Source of the DNA: an uncultured Clostridia bacterium
Lineage (GTDB): Bacteria; Bacillota; Clostridia; UMGS1810
Direction: 5' to 3'
NCBI GenBank assembly: GCA_934463115.1
Contig: CAKSIN010000010.1
Span: 1 to 64,000, forward strand
DNA: 64,000 bases
The translations under genes were made by a program, and so were the position numbers. The notes beneath the pieces are model-generated. The model was not told the DNA's origin and did no database searches. It was given only the letters and a program-made list of their open reading frames with translations. How positions within the stretch are numbered: position 1 is the first letter of the stretch; each line of letters begins with the position of its first letter. Shown piece after piece: positions 43,199-51,834 of the stretch.

Positions 43199-43537
43199 CT
43201 ATTTTATACTGCACGACTTGGCATATGCGGCAATTAAATCTTCCGCACATTTGGATTGCTCCGGAGTCATTTTCGACAGATATTTATTTAGGGAGTTGTT
43301 TTTATCGCGCGTTGCAGTTCCGAAAAGCAGGTAATCAGCATCGGTGTCGAGTACGGTGCATAACTGCATTAATCTGTGTACGGATATTCCGCACATACCT
43401 CTCTCAATATCACTTATTTGTTGAGCACTTCCCAAATTCAATTTTTCAGCAAGTCCCTCTTGGGTGATGCCTTTTGCTGTGCGTATATCCTTTATTCGCG
43501 AGCCGATTGCAGCATTGTTGCTGTCCTTTTGCCTCAT
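43199..43537 (-). CDS. XRE family transcriptional regulator
   Basis: A 112-residue protein with an N-terminal Cro/C1-type helix-turn-helix (IGSRIKDIRTAKGITQEGLA, then QQISDIERGMCGIS) and a short C-terminal helix-rich tail. A single-domain repressor-like protein of unknown target. AAAGGTGATG precedes the ATG. It is divergent from spoIIGA across about 220 AT-rich bases. Confidence 0.88.
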   Translation of the reverse strand: MRQKDSNNAAIGSRIKDIRTAKGITQEGLAEKLNLGSAQQISDIERGMCGISVHRLMQLCTVLDTDADYLLFGTATRDKNNSLNKYLSKMTPEQSKCAEDLIAAYAKSCSIK

Positions 43538-43761
43538 AGTTCATCACCTTTCTAAATGTGCTAACATTATTATAGTGTTTAAAGTTTTAATTATGAATAG
43601 TGTGAAGACATTAAACTAAGTATAATACATTTATAATATTATAAAGCTGTAAATGTATTCAATAAATAAAATTAGTCAGCCGATAAATTTAAAATTTTTG
43701 GTATGTGTCCTGTTTTTACATTTTTCGATTCCGAAATGTGGTACAATAATTAAAAAAAGCG

Positions 43762-44622
43762 GTGAGTGACACGTACAGCGTATACATAGATGTTCTGTTT
43801 TTTGTAAATGTAATGATAAACACTGTAATACTTTTATCGACGGCAACCGTTCTTAAAATAAAATATTCCTCTTTCAGAATATTTATCGGAGCGGTTATCG
43901 GCGCGGTATATGCATGCGTTGTTTTTTTCCCGGAGATTCGCTTTATATATTCTGTCATGTTCAAAGCGGCAGCGGCAATGATTATATGTGTGATTTCTTT
44001 TGCCCCGAAAACATTCCGCCAATGCATAATATACACAGCGGCTTTTTATGCCACGACGGCTTTTTTCGGTGTCGCGGCGCTGGCGCTTTTATATTTTACG
44101 GATATCGGAATACGTCTCGGAGGGGTTATAAGCAACGGAGTATTCTATTTTAATATTCCGATTTCGTATTTGATTTTTTCGTGCGCGGTGTCTTATGCGG
44201 CAATATGCATAGGAGACAGAATGCTGAAAAGGCGAAGCCGGCGCAGATACTCGGTGATAACGATATCCAAGGGAGGCAGAAGCGTTAGTCTGCGCGCTTT
44301 GGTGGATACGGGCAATATGCTTAGGGATCCCATAAGCGGCAAGGCGGTTATTATTGCAGATGTGCATGCCGTGGCTCCGCTTTTTGAATTTGATGTTGAA
44401 AAGTACACGGATGCCGACAGCGAATTTGTCTCGCTGCCGCCGGGGTTTCGGTTGATACCATTTTCCTCGGTGGGGAAAAGCAACGGTCTGATGATTGCAT
44501 TTGTGCCGGATTGTGTTAAAATAGATGACAATGTGCGTTCGGATATTGTAACGGCGCTGTGCGGCGGTGTTCTGTCAAAAAATCGTGATTATGACGCATT
44601 GCTGAGTCTGGAGGCACTTTGA
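43762..44622 (+). CDS. spoIIGA: sigma-E processing peptidase SpoIIGA
   Basis: A membrane aspartic protease that cleaves pro-SigE in the mother cell. It has five N-terminal membrane helices (residues 1-150) and a C-terminal domain with the catalytic Asp in RALVDTGNMLRDPISGKAV near residue 185. 286 residues. It starts with GTG and a weak ribosome site. sigE follows after 31 bases, the conserved spoIIG pair. No clear Spo0A box was found upstream. Confidence 0.93.
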   Translation: MSDTYSVYIDVLFFVNVMINTVILLSTATVLKIKYSSFRIFIGAVIGAVYACVVFFPEIRFIYSVMFKAAAAMIICVISFAPKTFRQCIIYTAAFYATTAFFGVAALALLYFTDIGIRLGGVISNGVFYFNIPISYLIFSCAVSYAAICIGDRMLKRRSRRRYSVITISKGGRSVSLRALVDTGNMLRDPISGKAVIIADVHAVAPLFEFDVEKYTDADSEFVSLPPGFRLIPFSSVGKSNGLMIAFVPDCVKIDDNVRSDIVTALCGGVLSKNRDYDALLSLEAL

Positions 44623-44653
44623 AATATATTATGTTGGAAAGGATGTATGCACT

Positions 44654-45361
44654 ATGATACGTACTATTTCAGATAAAATTCGAAAAATTATAAATGATAT
44701 TCTGTATTCGCGTGAAATACACTACATAGGAAGCAGCACAACACTTCCGCCTCCGCTCTCGGCAGAGGAAGAGGCAAAATTGCTGGAGATATACGCAACC
44801 GATCCGAAAAAAGTCCGCGGAGAACTGATAGAACGTAATCTGAGACTTGTGGTGTATATCGCAAAGAAGTTTGAAAACACGGGAATAAATGTTGAAGATT
44901 TGATAAGCATAGGCACAATAGGCCTTATAAAAGCAATAAACACATTTAATACCGGCAAAAATATTAAACTTGCGACATACGCATCGCGCTGTATTGAAAA
45001 CGAGATACTGATGTATCTTCGGAAAAACAGCAACAGAAAAACCGAGATATCCATTGATGAACCGCTCAATGTAGATTGGGACGGGAACGAGCTGCTTTTG
45101 TCCGATATACTCGGAACCGACAACGATATGATTTATCAGGAGATAGAATCGGAAGTCGACAAACAGCTGCTTTCCATTGCAATGAAGCGCTTAACCCCGC
45201 GCGAACGCAATATTATGGAACTGAGGTTCGGAATGAACAGCAAACCGTCGAAAACACAAAAGGAGGTTGCCGACATTCTCGGTATCAGTCAGTCGTATAT
45301 TTCACGGCTCGAAAAAAAGATAATTGAACGGCTGAAAAAGGAAATAACAAAAATGGTCTAA
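44654..45361 (+). CDS. sigE: RNA polymerase sporulation sigma factor SigE (pro-form)
   Basis: The early mother-cell sigma factor. After an N-terminal amphipathic pro-sequence (IRTISDKIRKIINDILYSRE) comes HYIGSSTTLPPPLSAEEEAK, the usual region just after the SpoIIGA cleavage site. Region 2 contains NLRLVVYIAKKFENTG and IGLIKAINTFNTGKNIKLAT; region 4 contains TQKEVADILGISQSYISRLE. 235 residues. Its stop overlaps the stop of the convergent exporter gene. Confidence 0.96.
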   Translation: MIRTISDKIRKIINDILYSREIHYIGSSTTLPPPLSAEEEAKLLEIYATDPKKVRGELIERNLRLVVYIAKKFENTGINVEDLISIGTIGLIKAINTFNTGKNIKLATYASRCIENEILMYLRKNSNRKTEISIDEPLNVDWDGNELLLSDILGTDNDMIYQEIESEVDKQLLSIAMKRLTPRERNIMELRFGMNSKPSKTQKEVADILGISQSYISRLEKKIIERLKKEITKMV

Positions 45362-46242
45362 AATTCCGAAACCGCAATTCCTCCGAGCGTTACCGCCATT
45401 CCCAAAAGCGCGGCTGCACCGATTTCACCCTTGTAGGCAATTGACTGCGCCGCAAGAGTGATTATGGGCATAACGAACAGATACTTGCTTGTGATGGTTG
45501 CGCCGAGGTTTTGCACAGAGCGGTTCCATGTGGCAAAGCATATTGCCGAAGCAAATATTCCGAGAAACGCAAGGTAGATTATTACCTGAGTGTCGGCGAG
45601 TGCACTGAAATTTGTCGGGGTATGCTTAAATATCATAAACGGGAGCATAACGAGCAGCGAATACAGAAACAGCCTGCGCGTTATCATAAACTGGGGATAG
45701 CCGAAATTTGATATTTTCTTTACGATTATTGAGTATACTGCCCAGAGCCATATTGACGCAAAAATAATCAAATCGCCTTTTAATCCGGTGTCGATGGTTT
45801 TGGAATCTCCGAAACATATCAGAAATACACCGCCCAGGGAAATTATCATTCCGATAAGGTTTTTGCGTGTGAACTTTTCGCTTAAATATATGCTCGCCAG
45901 GATGGCTGTAAACAAAGGCGCTGCCGCCGTGATAAACGACACGCTCGCCGGGCTTGTGTACAGTACCGATAAGTTTTCCAGATACTGATACAGCGCAGCT
46001 CCGGACATGGCGGCGGCAAAAATATACAGCTCGCGCTTTGCCCCGGCAAAACGAAACGGGTGCGGACACAAAATCCAAAGTACTATGTATGCGGTAAGAT
46101 AGCGGAAGAACAGTATTTCAAGTGCCGAAAACTTATTCTCCAGGTGTTTTGTGCACACAAATGTTATTCCCCATATAAAAATTGTAAAAAAAGCTATTGC
46201 ATGATCCGTTAATTTTTTTCGGTTAATTTTGTTTGATTTCAT
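45358..46242 (-). CDS. DMT family (EamA) transporter
   Basis: A 294-residue membrane protein with ten hydrophobic helices in two EamA repeats; FTIFIWGITFVCTKHLENKF and the second-half start VIYLAFLGIFASAICFATWN are typical. Such proteins export amino acids or other metabolites; the substrate is unknown. GGAG lies 7 bases before the ATG. Its terminal codon overlaps that of sigE by 4 bases in convergent orientation. Confidence 0.88.
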   Translation of the reverse strand: MKSNKINRKKLTDHAIAFFTIFIWGITFVCTKHLENKFSALEILFFRYLTAYIVLWILCPHPFRFAGAKRELYIFAAAMSGAALYQYLENLSVLYTSPASVSFITAAAPLFTAILASIYLSEKFTRKNLIGMIISLGGVFLICFGDSKTIDTGLKGDLIIFASIWLWAVYSIIVKKISNFGYPQFMITRRLFLYSLLVMLPFMIFKHTPTNFSALADTQVIIYLAFLGIFASAICFATWNRSVQNLGATITSKYLFVMPIITLAAQSIAYKGEIGAAALLGMAVTLGGIAVSEF

Positions 46243-46310
46243 ATTGCCGTCTCCGATGTTCCTTTTCGGCTATTATATCAAAATCATCATATTGTGTCAA
46301 TCGGCGGTTA

Positions 46311-47060
46311 CTACAGAAATTTAATATTGGCATACTCTTTTTCAAGATATTTGCCTATATCTATATCGCTTATCACGTGTGTAAGCGATTCAATTTTGCA
46401 AAGCCTGTAGGCGGAATAATGATTTATTTTGCTGTTGTCACACAAAAAAACCTTTTTTTCCGAGTTTTGAATCATAAGTCTCCGCGGCTGTATTTCGTTT
46501 GCAAAACAATCATACAGAACACCGTCGCGCGTGAGCGACTGCACAGAGAAAAAACAGCAGTCGGCATGGAATGAGCGTATAAATTCCTCGGTGTGTGTTC
46601 CAACACAGCAGGAGCGGTTTTCTGCATTGAGGTGACCGCCGGCAAAATATGAATTTATCCCGTATTCCGAGCATAATGTCATGCCGGCGAGGCTGTTTGT
46701 AATAACAGTTAAATCCTTGATATTTTTGAGAAATCCGAGCATAAAGTACGTGCTGGTGGAGCTGTCCAGAAAAATAACATCCCCGGGGTGAACAAGTGAG
46801 CTTGCCTTTGACGCCACATTCAGCTTTTCCTCCGTGTTTTTGTGGCTGCGCAGGAAAAACGGAATCTGTTTGTTCAGTGATTCCTTAATTTCCGCTCCGC
46901 CGTAGCTTCGGGTTATCATTCCTTTCATTTCGAGCCGTGCCAGGTCGCGCCGTATGCTTGAAGGACTTATGTGAATTGCCTTTGATAAATATTCCACCGT
47001 GGCATATGTGTTTTGTTCGAGTAGCGCCATTATTTCTTTTTCACGTTCGTTACTGTACAT
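46311..47060 (-). CDS. DeoR/GlpR family transcriptional regulator
   Basis: An N-terminal winged helix (REKEIMALLEQNTYATVEYL, then SPSSIRRDLARLEMKGMI) is followed by the DeoR sugar-phosphate sensor domain (PGDVIFLDSSTSTYFML, TNSLAGMTL). 249 residues. Divergent from the glycerol-3-phosphate oxidation genes across about 150 bases, so it is probably their repressor, responding to a phosphorylated sugar or glycerol-3-phosphate. The Met at 47060 begins the conserved domain, with AAGGGG upstream. Confidence 0.88.
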   Translation of the reverse strand: MYSNEREKEIMALLEQNTYATVEYLSKAIHISPSSIRRDLARLEMKGMITRSYGGAEIKESLNKQIPFFLRSHKNTEEKLNVASKASSLVHPGDVIFLDSSTSTYFMLGFLKNIKDLTVITNSLAGMTLCSEYGINSYFAGGHLNAENRSCCVGTHTEEFIRSFHADCCFFSVQSLTRDGVLYDCFANEIQPRRLMIQNSEKKVFLCDNSKINHYSAYRLCKIESLTHVISDIDIGKYLEKEYANIKFL

Positions 47061-47208
47061 GATATAAATCAACCCCTTTTTTGCGCACTCTTGCGCAATT
47101 ATCATAAAAATACATAAAAATTTCCTATTTTTCCGCCGATGTTGATTTTTGTTGCGTATTAATTATATAATAAATGTGTAAATTTGTAAAGAGTCGGAGA
47201 TGAATTTT

Positions 47209-48645
47209 ATGTATGATATAGCAATAGTGGGCGGCGGTGTTGTCGGAGCGCTCACGGCGCGCGAACTTATGAGGTACAATGTCAGTGTTTGTGTCCTTGA
47301 AAAAGAAAACGATGTTGCCTGCGGTGCTACAAAAGCTAATTCGGCAATTGTTCATGCAGGGTTTGACGCGCACCCCGGCACACTGAAGGCAAAACTGAAT
47401 GTCCGCGGCTCACAAATGATGCCGTTTGTTGTGGCAGAACTTGGAGTCAAATACAAAAACAACGGTTCCCTCGTTGTCGGTTATTGCGATGATGACATTG
47501 CCGTGCTCAATGAACTGCTTGAACGCGGCAACAAAAACGGAGTTACGGGACTCAGACTGATAGACGCAGACGAATTGCACGGTATGGAACCGAACTTGTC
47601 CGCCAAAGCCATATGTGCGCTGTACGCGCCGAGCGGTGCAATTGTATGCCCGTATGAACTGTGTATCGCCGCAATGGGTAACGCTATGGACAACGGCGCT
47701 GAACTTATATGCGGATTCGAGGTAAAGGATATAGAATCGGCAGACGGCGGATATATCGTTAAATCCGACCGCAGTGAAATCCGTGCAAGATGCATTGTAA
47801 ATGCCGCCGGAATGTATGCGGACAACGTGGCAAAAATGATTGGTGACGAATCATTCAACATACACCCGAGGCGCGGAGAATATATTCTGCTGGACAAAGA
47901 GTGCGGAAATATTACAAACTGCACCGTGTTCCAAACACCTACCGCAAGAGGAAAGGGAATACTTGTTTCGCCGACGGTTGACGGTAATTATATTTTCGGA
48001 CCTACGGCTGTGGATATATGCGACAAAGAGGACAAGAGCACAACGCAATCCGGATTTTCGAAAATACTTTCCGAAGTATCGGGAGTGCTTGCACAAATTC
48101 CGCGCGGCAAGGCGATAACGTCGTTTTGCGGTTTGCGCGCTGTCGGGAACACGGGCGACTTTATAATAAATATCCGCGGCGGAAACTTTGTAAACGTTGC
48201 GGGAATAGAATCTCCGGGACTCTCGGCATCTCCGGCAATAGCGGAATATGTTGCCGAACTGCTTAAGGGCAGCGGCATACTCAAGGAAAAAAATAAATCG
48301 TTTGATCCGATTCGCACGCCGTCACACCTGTTTCGGAACGCGCCGGATGAAATAAAGAACGAAATGATTAAGGCGCGCCCGGATTACGGCAAAATCGTAT
48401 GCCGATGTGAACAGGTTACGGAGGGCGAAATCGTTGACGCAATACGCACCAATCCGCCTGCGCACGATATTGACGGAATAAAACGCAGGACGCGCGCAGG
48501 CATGGGAAGGTGTCAGAGCGGATTTTGCATGCCGTATGTTGCAAAAATCCTGTCCCGCGAACTGAATATTCCTCTTGAACATGTAACTAAAAGCGGCGGA
48601 AAATCAAATATAATAATCGGTAGAACAAAGGGTGAACAGAGATGA
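47209..48645 (+). CDS. FAD-dependent glycerol-3-phosphate dehydrogenase-like protein (GlpA type)
   Basis: A 478-residue DAO-family flavoprotein: N-terminal dinucleotide fold YDIAIVGGGVVGALTARELM, then KANSAIVHAGFDAHPGT. A C-terminal BFD-like Cys domain (VCRCEQVTEGEIVDAI and GMGRCQSGFCMPYV) probably carries a [2Fe-2S] cluster. This combination with the next two genes is the clostridial GlpA-GlpB-DUF1667 set that oxidises glycerol-3-phosphate to dihydroxyacetone phosphate; 2-hydroxyglutarate oxidase is an alternative. ATG 47209 has CGGAG 9 bases upstream. It overlaps the next gene by 4 bases. Confidence 0.87.
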   Translation: MYDIAIVGGGVVGALTARELMRYNVSVCVLEKENDVACGATKANSAIVHAGFDAHPGTLKAKLNVRGSQMMPFVVAELGVKYKNNGSLVVGYCDDDIAVLNELLERGNKNGVTGLRLIDADELHGMEPNLSAKAICALYAPSGAIVCPYELCIAAMGNAMDNGAELICGFEVKDIESADGGYIVKSDRSEIRARCIVNAAGMYADNVAKMIGDESFNIHPRRGEYILLDKECGNITNCTVFQTPTARGKGILVSPTVDGNYIFGPTAVDICDKEDKSTTQSGFSKILSEVSGVLAQIPRGKAITSFCGLRAVGNTGDFIINIRGGNFVNVAGIESPGLSASPAIAEYVAELLKGSGILKEKNKSFDPIRTPSHLFRNAPDEIKNEMIKARPDYGKIVCRCEQVTEGEIVDAIRTNPPAHDIDGIKRRTRAGMGRCQSGFCMPYVAKILSRELNIPLEHVTKSGGKSNIIIGRTKGEQR

Positions 48646-49880
48646 AAGAACTTGTAATAATCGGAGGCGGCCCGGCAGGCATGGCAGCTGCCGTATCGGC
48701 ATATGAACACGGGATTCGCGATATACTCATTCTGGAACGCGACGAACACCTCGGCGGAATATTGCAGCAGTGTATTCACAACGGGTTCGGATTGCATAAA
48801 TTCGGCGAGGAACTCACCGGGCCGGAGTATGCGGCAAAATACGAGGATAAAATTAACAAATACAATATAGAATATCTTTTGGAAACAATGGTGCTCAATA
48901 TTTCGCACGATAAAACAATTACGGCAATAAATCGCAAAAACGGAATTTTTTCGATAAAAGCCAAGGCGGTAATCCTGGCAATGGGCTGCAGAGAGAGGTC
49001 AAAGGGTGCTCTTAATATACCGGGCAGCCGTCCGTCGGGAATCTACAGCGCCGGGTGCGCACAGAAACTTGTTAATATTGAGGGGTATATGCCCGGGAAA
49101 AACGTTGTTATCCTCGGCTCGGGAGATATCGGATTGATTATGGCGCGGCGAATGACGCTCGAAGGCGCAAAGGTTCATGCGGTATGCGAGGTTATGCCGT
49201 ATTCAGGCGGTCTTGCCAGAAATATCGAACAGTGTCTGAACGACTTTGGCATTCCGCTGTATCTGAGCCACACCGTTACCGAAATTCACGGCAGGGAGCG
49301 GCTTGAGGGCGTAACAATATCACAGGTGGATGAGTCGCGCATGCCAATTGCCGGCAGTGAGCGGTATATTGAGTGTGACACACTGCTTCTGTCTGTCGGG
49401 CTGATACCGGAAAACGAATTGACAAAGGGCGCCGGTGCTTGCATGAGCCCGATTACAAACGGCGCTGTGACAGACCAGGACAGGCAGACGGATGTAAGCG
49501 GAATATTTGCATGCGGAAATGTTTTGCATGTTCACGATTTGGCGGATTATGTTTCGGAAGAGGCGGAAATTGCCGGGTTTGCTGCGGCCGAATATATTTG
49601 CGGAAATCTTTCGCAAACGCAAAACACGGCAATTGAAACCGACGGAAAGGTGCGATACACCGTTCCGCAGAGAATAACCGCCGCAAAGGATACCGCCATT
49701 TTTCTCAGAGTGGGTAATGTTTATCGCAACTGCTGTATAAATGTTTTGTCGGACGGAGAAAAAATATGTTCGAAGAAGATGATTAAGGCGGCGCCGGGCG
49801 AAATGATACGAATCAATTTAAAAGGTGCGGCGATAAAAGGCGCAAATAAGATTAAATTTGAATTGGAGGAATCCGAATGA
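48642..49880 (+). CDS. FAD/NAD(P)-dependent oxidoreductase (GlpB-like)
   Basis: A 412-residue pyridine-nucleotide-disulfide-oxidoreductase-fold protein: FAD site ELVIIGGGPAGMAAAVSAYE, second nucleotide fold KNVVILGSGDIGLIMARRM near residue 154, and the closing GIFACGNVLHVHDLADYV. There is no redox-active CxxC pair of thioredoxin-reductase type. It overlaps genes on both sides by 4 bases and probably passes electrons from the GlpA-like flavoprotein. Confidence 0.87.
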   Translation: MKELVIIGGGPAGMAAAVSAYEHGIRDILILERDEHLGGILQQCIHNGFGLHKFGEELTGPEYAAKYEDKINKYNIEYLLETMVLNISHDKTITAINRKNGIFSIKAKAVILAMGCRERSKGALNIPGSRPSGIYSAGCAQKLVNIEGYMPGKNVVILGSGDIGLIMARRMTLEGAKVHAVCEVMPYSGGLARNIEQCLNDFGIPLYLSHTVTEIHGRERLEGVTISQVDESRMPIAGSERYIECDTLLLSVGLIPENELTKGAGACMSPITNGAVTDQDRQTDVSGIFACGNVLHVHDLADYVSEEAEIAGFAAAEYICGNLSQTQNTAIETDGKVRYTVPQRITAAKDTAIFLRVGNVYRNCCINVLSDGEKICSKKMIKAAPGEMIRINLKGAAIKGANKIKFELEESE

Positions 49881-50233
49881 CACGGAATATGACATGCATA
49901 GTTTGCCCGATGGGGTGCAGTATTACCGTTGAGACGGAAGACGGCATTATACAGAATATTAGCGGAAACAGCTGTCCGCGCGGCGCACAGTATGCAAAAA
50001 GCGAGTGTACAAATCCCACACGCACCGTAACCACCACTGCAATGGGATCGGACGGATATCCGATACCGGTTAAAACCGACCGTCCTATTCCAAAAGATAA
50101 AATCCGTGAGTGCATGGATATAATAAACAGGATTGTTGTAGACGTTCCGGTAAAAATAGGTGATGTGGCGGCGAAAGATGTTTTTGGGAGCAACATAGTT
50201 GTTACGGCAAACCACGGAGGAAAATTATGGTGA
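49877..50233 (+). CDS. DUF1667 domain protein
   Basis: A 118-residue protein with a Cys cluster MTCIVCPMGCSITVE and a further CPRGAQYAKSEC, probably binding an iron-sulfur cluster. DUF1667 proteins regularly follow the GlpA/GlpB-like pair and are presumed a small electron-transfer subunit. GGAGG precedes the ATG. It overlaps the HAD gene by 7 bases. Confidence 0.88.
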   Translation: MTRNMTCIVCPMGCSITVETEDGIIQNISGNSCPRGAQYAKSECTNPTRTVTTTAMGSDGYPIPVKTDRPIPKDKIRECMDIINRIVVDVPVKIGDVAAKDVFGSNIVVTANHGGKLW

Positions 50234-51015
50234 ATCTCGGAGATAAAAAATTATTTCTGCTCGATATGGACGGCACAATATACCTTGGAAATAAGCTGTT
50301 TGACGGCACAACCGATTTTTTGAACAATGTTTTAACGCACGGCGGAAGATATGTTTTTGTTACAAACAATTCTTCGAAAAGTGTGGACGCTTATGTTGAA
50401 AAGCTGCGTGGTATCGGCATAGAATCGACGGCAGAAGATTTTCTGACTTCGGCAGACGTAACGGCGGTTTATCTTAAAGAAAAGGGATATAAAAAGATAT
50501 ATGTTCTCGGAACAAAATCTCTTATATCGCAGCTTAGCGGAGCGGCACTCCCGGTCACGGACGCGCTGTGTGATGATATTGATTGCCTTTGTATGGGTTT
50601 TGATACGGAACTTACGTTCAAAAAGCTTGAGGACGCATGCAAAATATTGGGCAGGGATGTTGACTATATTGCCACAAACCCCGATTTGGTTTGCCCCACG
50701 GAGTACGGCTATGTTCCCGACTGCGGTTCTGTAAGTGAAATGCTGTACAATGCGACAAGGCGGCGCCCGATATTCATCGGCAAGCCGAGCCCTCAGATGC
50801 CGCTTGCCGCAATGAAAAAATTCGGCTGTACAAAAGAGGAAACGGTCGTTGTCGGCGACAGGCTGTACACAGACATTGCCTGCGGTGTAAATGCCGGTGT
50901 AGACACGGTGTTTGTATTAAGCGGCGAGGGCACGCTTGCCGATGCGGAAAAGAGTGATGCAAAACCGACATATATATACAATAACATACGCGCCATGACA
51001 GATGATATATTTTAA
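50227..51015 (+). CDS. HAD-IIA family phosphatase (NagD/AraL-like)
   Basis: A 262-residue HAD hydrolase: motif I LFLLDMDGTIYLGN, motif II FVTNNSSKS, the Lys region FIGKPSPQM, and motif III/IV VVGDRLYTDIACGVNAG. The C2-type cap between motifs II and III is the NagD class. Related enzymes dephosphorylate phosphoglycolate or glycerol-3-phosphate. The overlap with the glycerol-3-phosphate oxidation genes makes glycerol-3-phosphate a plausible substrate here, by inference only. Confidence 0.88.
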   Translation: MVNLGDKKLFLLDMDGTIYLGNKLFDGTTDFLNNVLTHGGRYVFVTNNSSKSVDAYVEKLRGIGIESTAEDFLTSADVTAVYLKEKGYKKIYVLGTKSLISQLSGAALPVTDALCDDIDCLCMGFDTELTFKKLEDACKILGRDVDYIATNPDLVCPTEYGYVPDCGSVSEMLYNATRRRPIFIGKPSPQMPLAAMKKFGCTKEETVVVGDRLYTDIACGVNAGVDTVFVLSGEGTLADAEKSDAKPTYIYNNIRAMTDDIF

Positions 51016-51042
51016 TATTTTACACAAATTGCAAATTAATAC

Positions 51043-51071
51043 TTGACAAAATTCGGTTTTTGAGCTATCAT
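51043..51071 (+). promoter_or_regulatory. tRNA promoter
   Basis: TTGACA at 51043-51048, 17-base spacer, TATCAT at 51066-51071, 26 bases before the first tRNA. Confidence 0.75.
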
Positions 51072-51097
51072 ATATAAGTGCTCCAAGTGGTTAGTAC

Positions 51098-51174
51098 GCG
51101 CCTATAGCTCAGCAGGATAGAGCGAACGCCTCCTAAGCGTTAGGCCGGTGGTTCGAATCCACTTAGGCGCGCCA
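51098..51174 (+). tRNA. tRNA-Arg (CCT anticodon)
   Basis: Full cloverleaf: acceptor GCGCCTA with TAGGCGC, anticodon stem AACGC/GCGTT around the loop CTCCTAA (anticodon CCT, 51132-51134), T-arm GGTTCGAATCC, discriminator G and encoded CCA. Confidence 0.96.
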
Positions 51175-51183
51175 TCACTTTTT

Positions 51184-51259
51184 CGGGGTGTAGCGCAGTT
51201 GGTAGCGCACCAGACTGGGGGTCTGGGGGCCGTGGGTTCAAGTCCCGTCACTCCGACCA
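51184..51259 (+). tRNA. tRNA-Pro (GGG anticodon)
   Basis: Acceptor CGGGGTG with CACTCCG (one G-U), anticodon stem CCAGA/TCTGG around CTGGGGG (anticodon GGG, 51217-51219), T-arm GGGTTCAAGTCCC, discriminator A and encoded CCA. Cotranscribed with the tRNA-Arg. Confidence 0.95.
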
Positions 51260-51260
51260 T

Positions 51261-51311
51261 ACCGAGTGTTCTTACAGAACTTGAAAGGTTTTGTATGACA
51301 CTCGGTTTTTT
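51261..51311 (+). terminator. terminator of the tRNA operon
   Basis: ACCGAGTGT (51261-51269) pairs with ACACTCGGT (51298-51306), with a small inner hairpin TTCT/AGAA, followed by a T-run. Confidence 0.85.
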
Positions 51312-51320
51312 ATTGCCTTT

Positions 51321-51602
51321 TTAACTTGCGCAAGCGGCAAAATGAACATCTACTCCCTGTCTTGTATGTACCGAAATATTGTTTTCGGGCAGTTTTTCAA
51401 GGTCGGGTATTTCGATATTGCCTATGCAATTATAGTGAATTGTGAGCTGTTGAACGGTTTTACCGTCAATCTTTTCGGACTGATGTACTTCAATTTTTTC
51501 AATCAATTCGTTTAACATTCTCGGAGTAAGTTTTCTTGCTCTGGTATATTTACGGACAGAAGCCATAAACATATCAGCCGTTACAGCTTTGCTTTTTTCG
51601 GT
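51321..51602 (-). pseudogene. serine-recombinase C-terminal remnant (DUF4368-type)
   Basis: On the minus strand, SKAVTADMFMASVRKYTRAR, then LTPRMLNELIEKIEVHQSEK and IHYNCIGNIEIP, match the C-terminal end of large serine recombinases of Tn4451/Tn916-like elements with a DUF4368 domain. The catalytic N-terminal domain and the rest of the protein are missing: the similarity stops near 51600, where an IS3 fragment begins on the other strand. Remnant of a lost mobile element next to the tRNA pair. Confidence 0.75.
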
Positions 51603-51734
51603 GTTCAGTATGCATCCGCAGGTTACCGCGAAGCATTAGCAGAGTACAATATTACACAAAATATGTCAAGAAAGGGTGAGCCGTATGATAATGATGCCGA
51701 GGACTATTATGATGAATACGGCGGAGAATATTAA
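51600..51734 (+). pseudogene. IS3-family transposase fragment
   Basis: On the plus strand, GVQYASAGYREALAEYNITQ then NMSRKGEPYDN is the integrase-core segment of IS3-family OrfB. After YDN the sequence turns into an acidic tail and stops, so the third catalytic Glu region is lost. Both ends are broken; it is joined directly to the recombinase remnant. Confidence 0.75.
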
Positions 51735-51767
51735 CTTGATAATAAAAATAATTTTAACATCCGACAC

Positions 51768-51796
51768 TTGACAAACACAAAAATTTGATTTACAAT
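51768..51796 (+). promoter_or_regulatory. promoter of the HMA-protein gene
   Basis: Perfect TTGACA at 51768-51773, 17-base spacer, TACAAT at 51791-51796; an operator follows at once (51801-51818). Confidence 0.85.
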
Positions 51797-51800
51797 ATAG

Positions 51801-51818
51801 TTAGTTTCAAATAACTAA
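51801..51818. promoter_or_regulatory. operator TTAGTT-N6-AACTAA, copy 1
   Basis: A perfect 6-6-6 inverted repeat at the expected transcription start. The same pattern occurs at 52227-52244 and, with one mismatch, at 52255-52272. It resembles DtxR/IdeR/MntR-type metal-repressor boxes. Confidence 0.7.
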
Positions 51819-51834
51819 TTGCGAGGTGTTTTAT

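Noticed and set aside
47058..47200. Cis-acting riboswitch in the glp-type divergent region
   Set aside because: The gap is short and AT-rich with no recognisable conserved riboswitch core.
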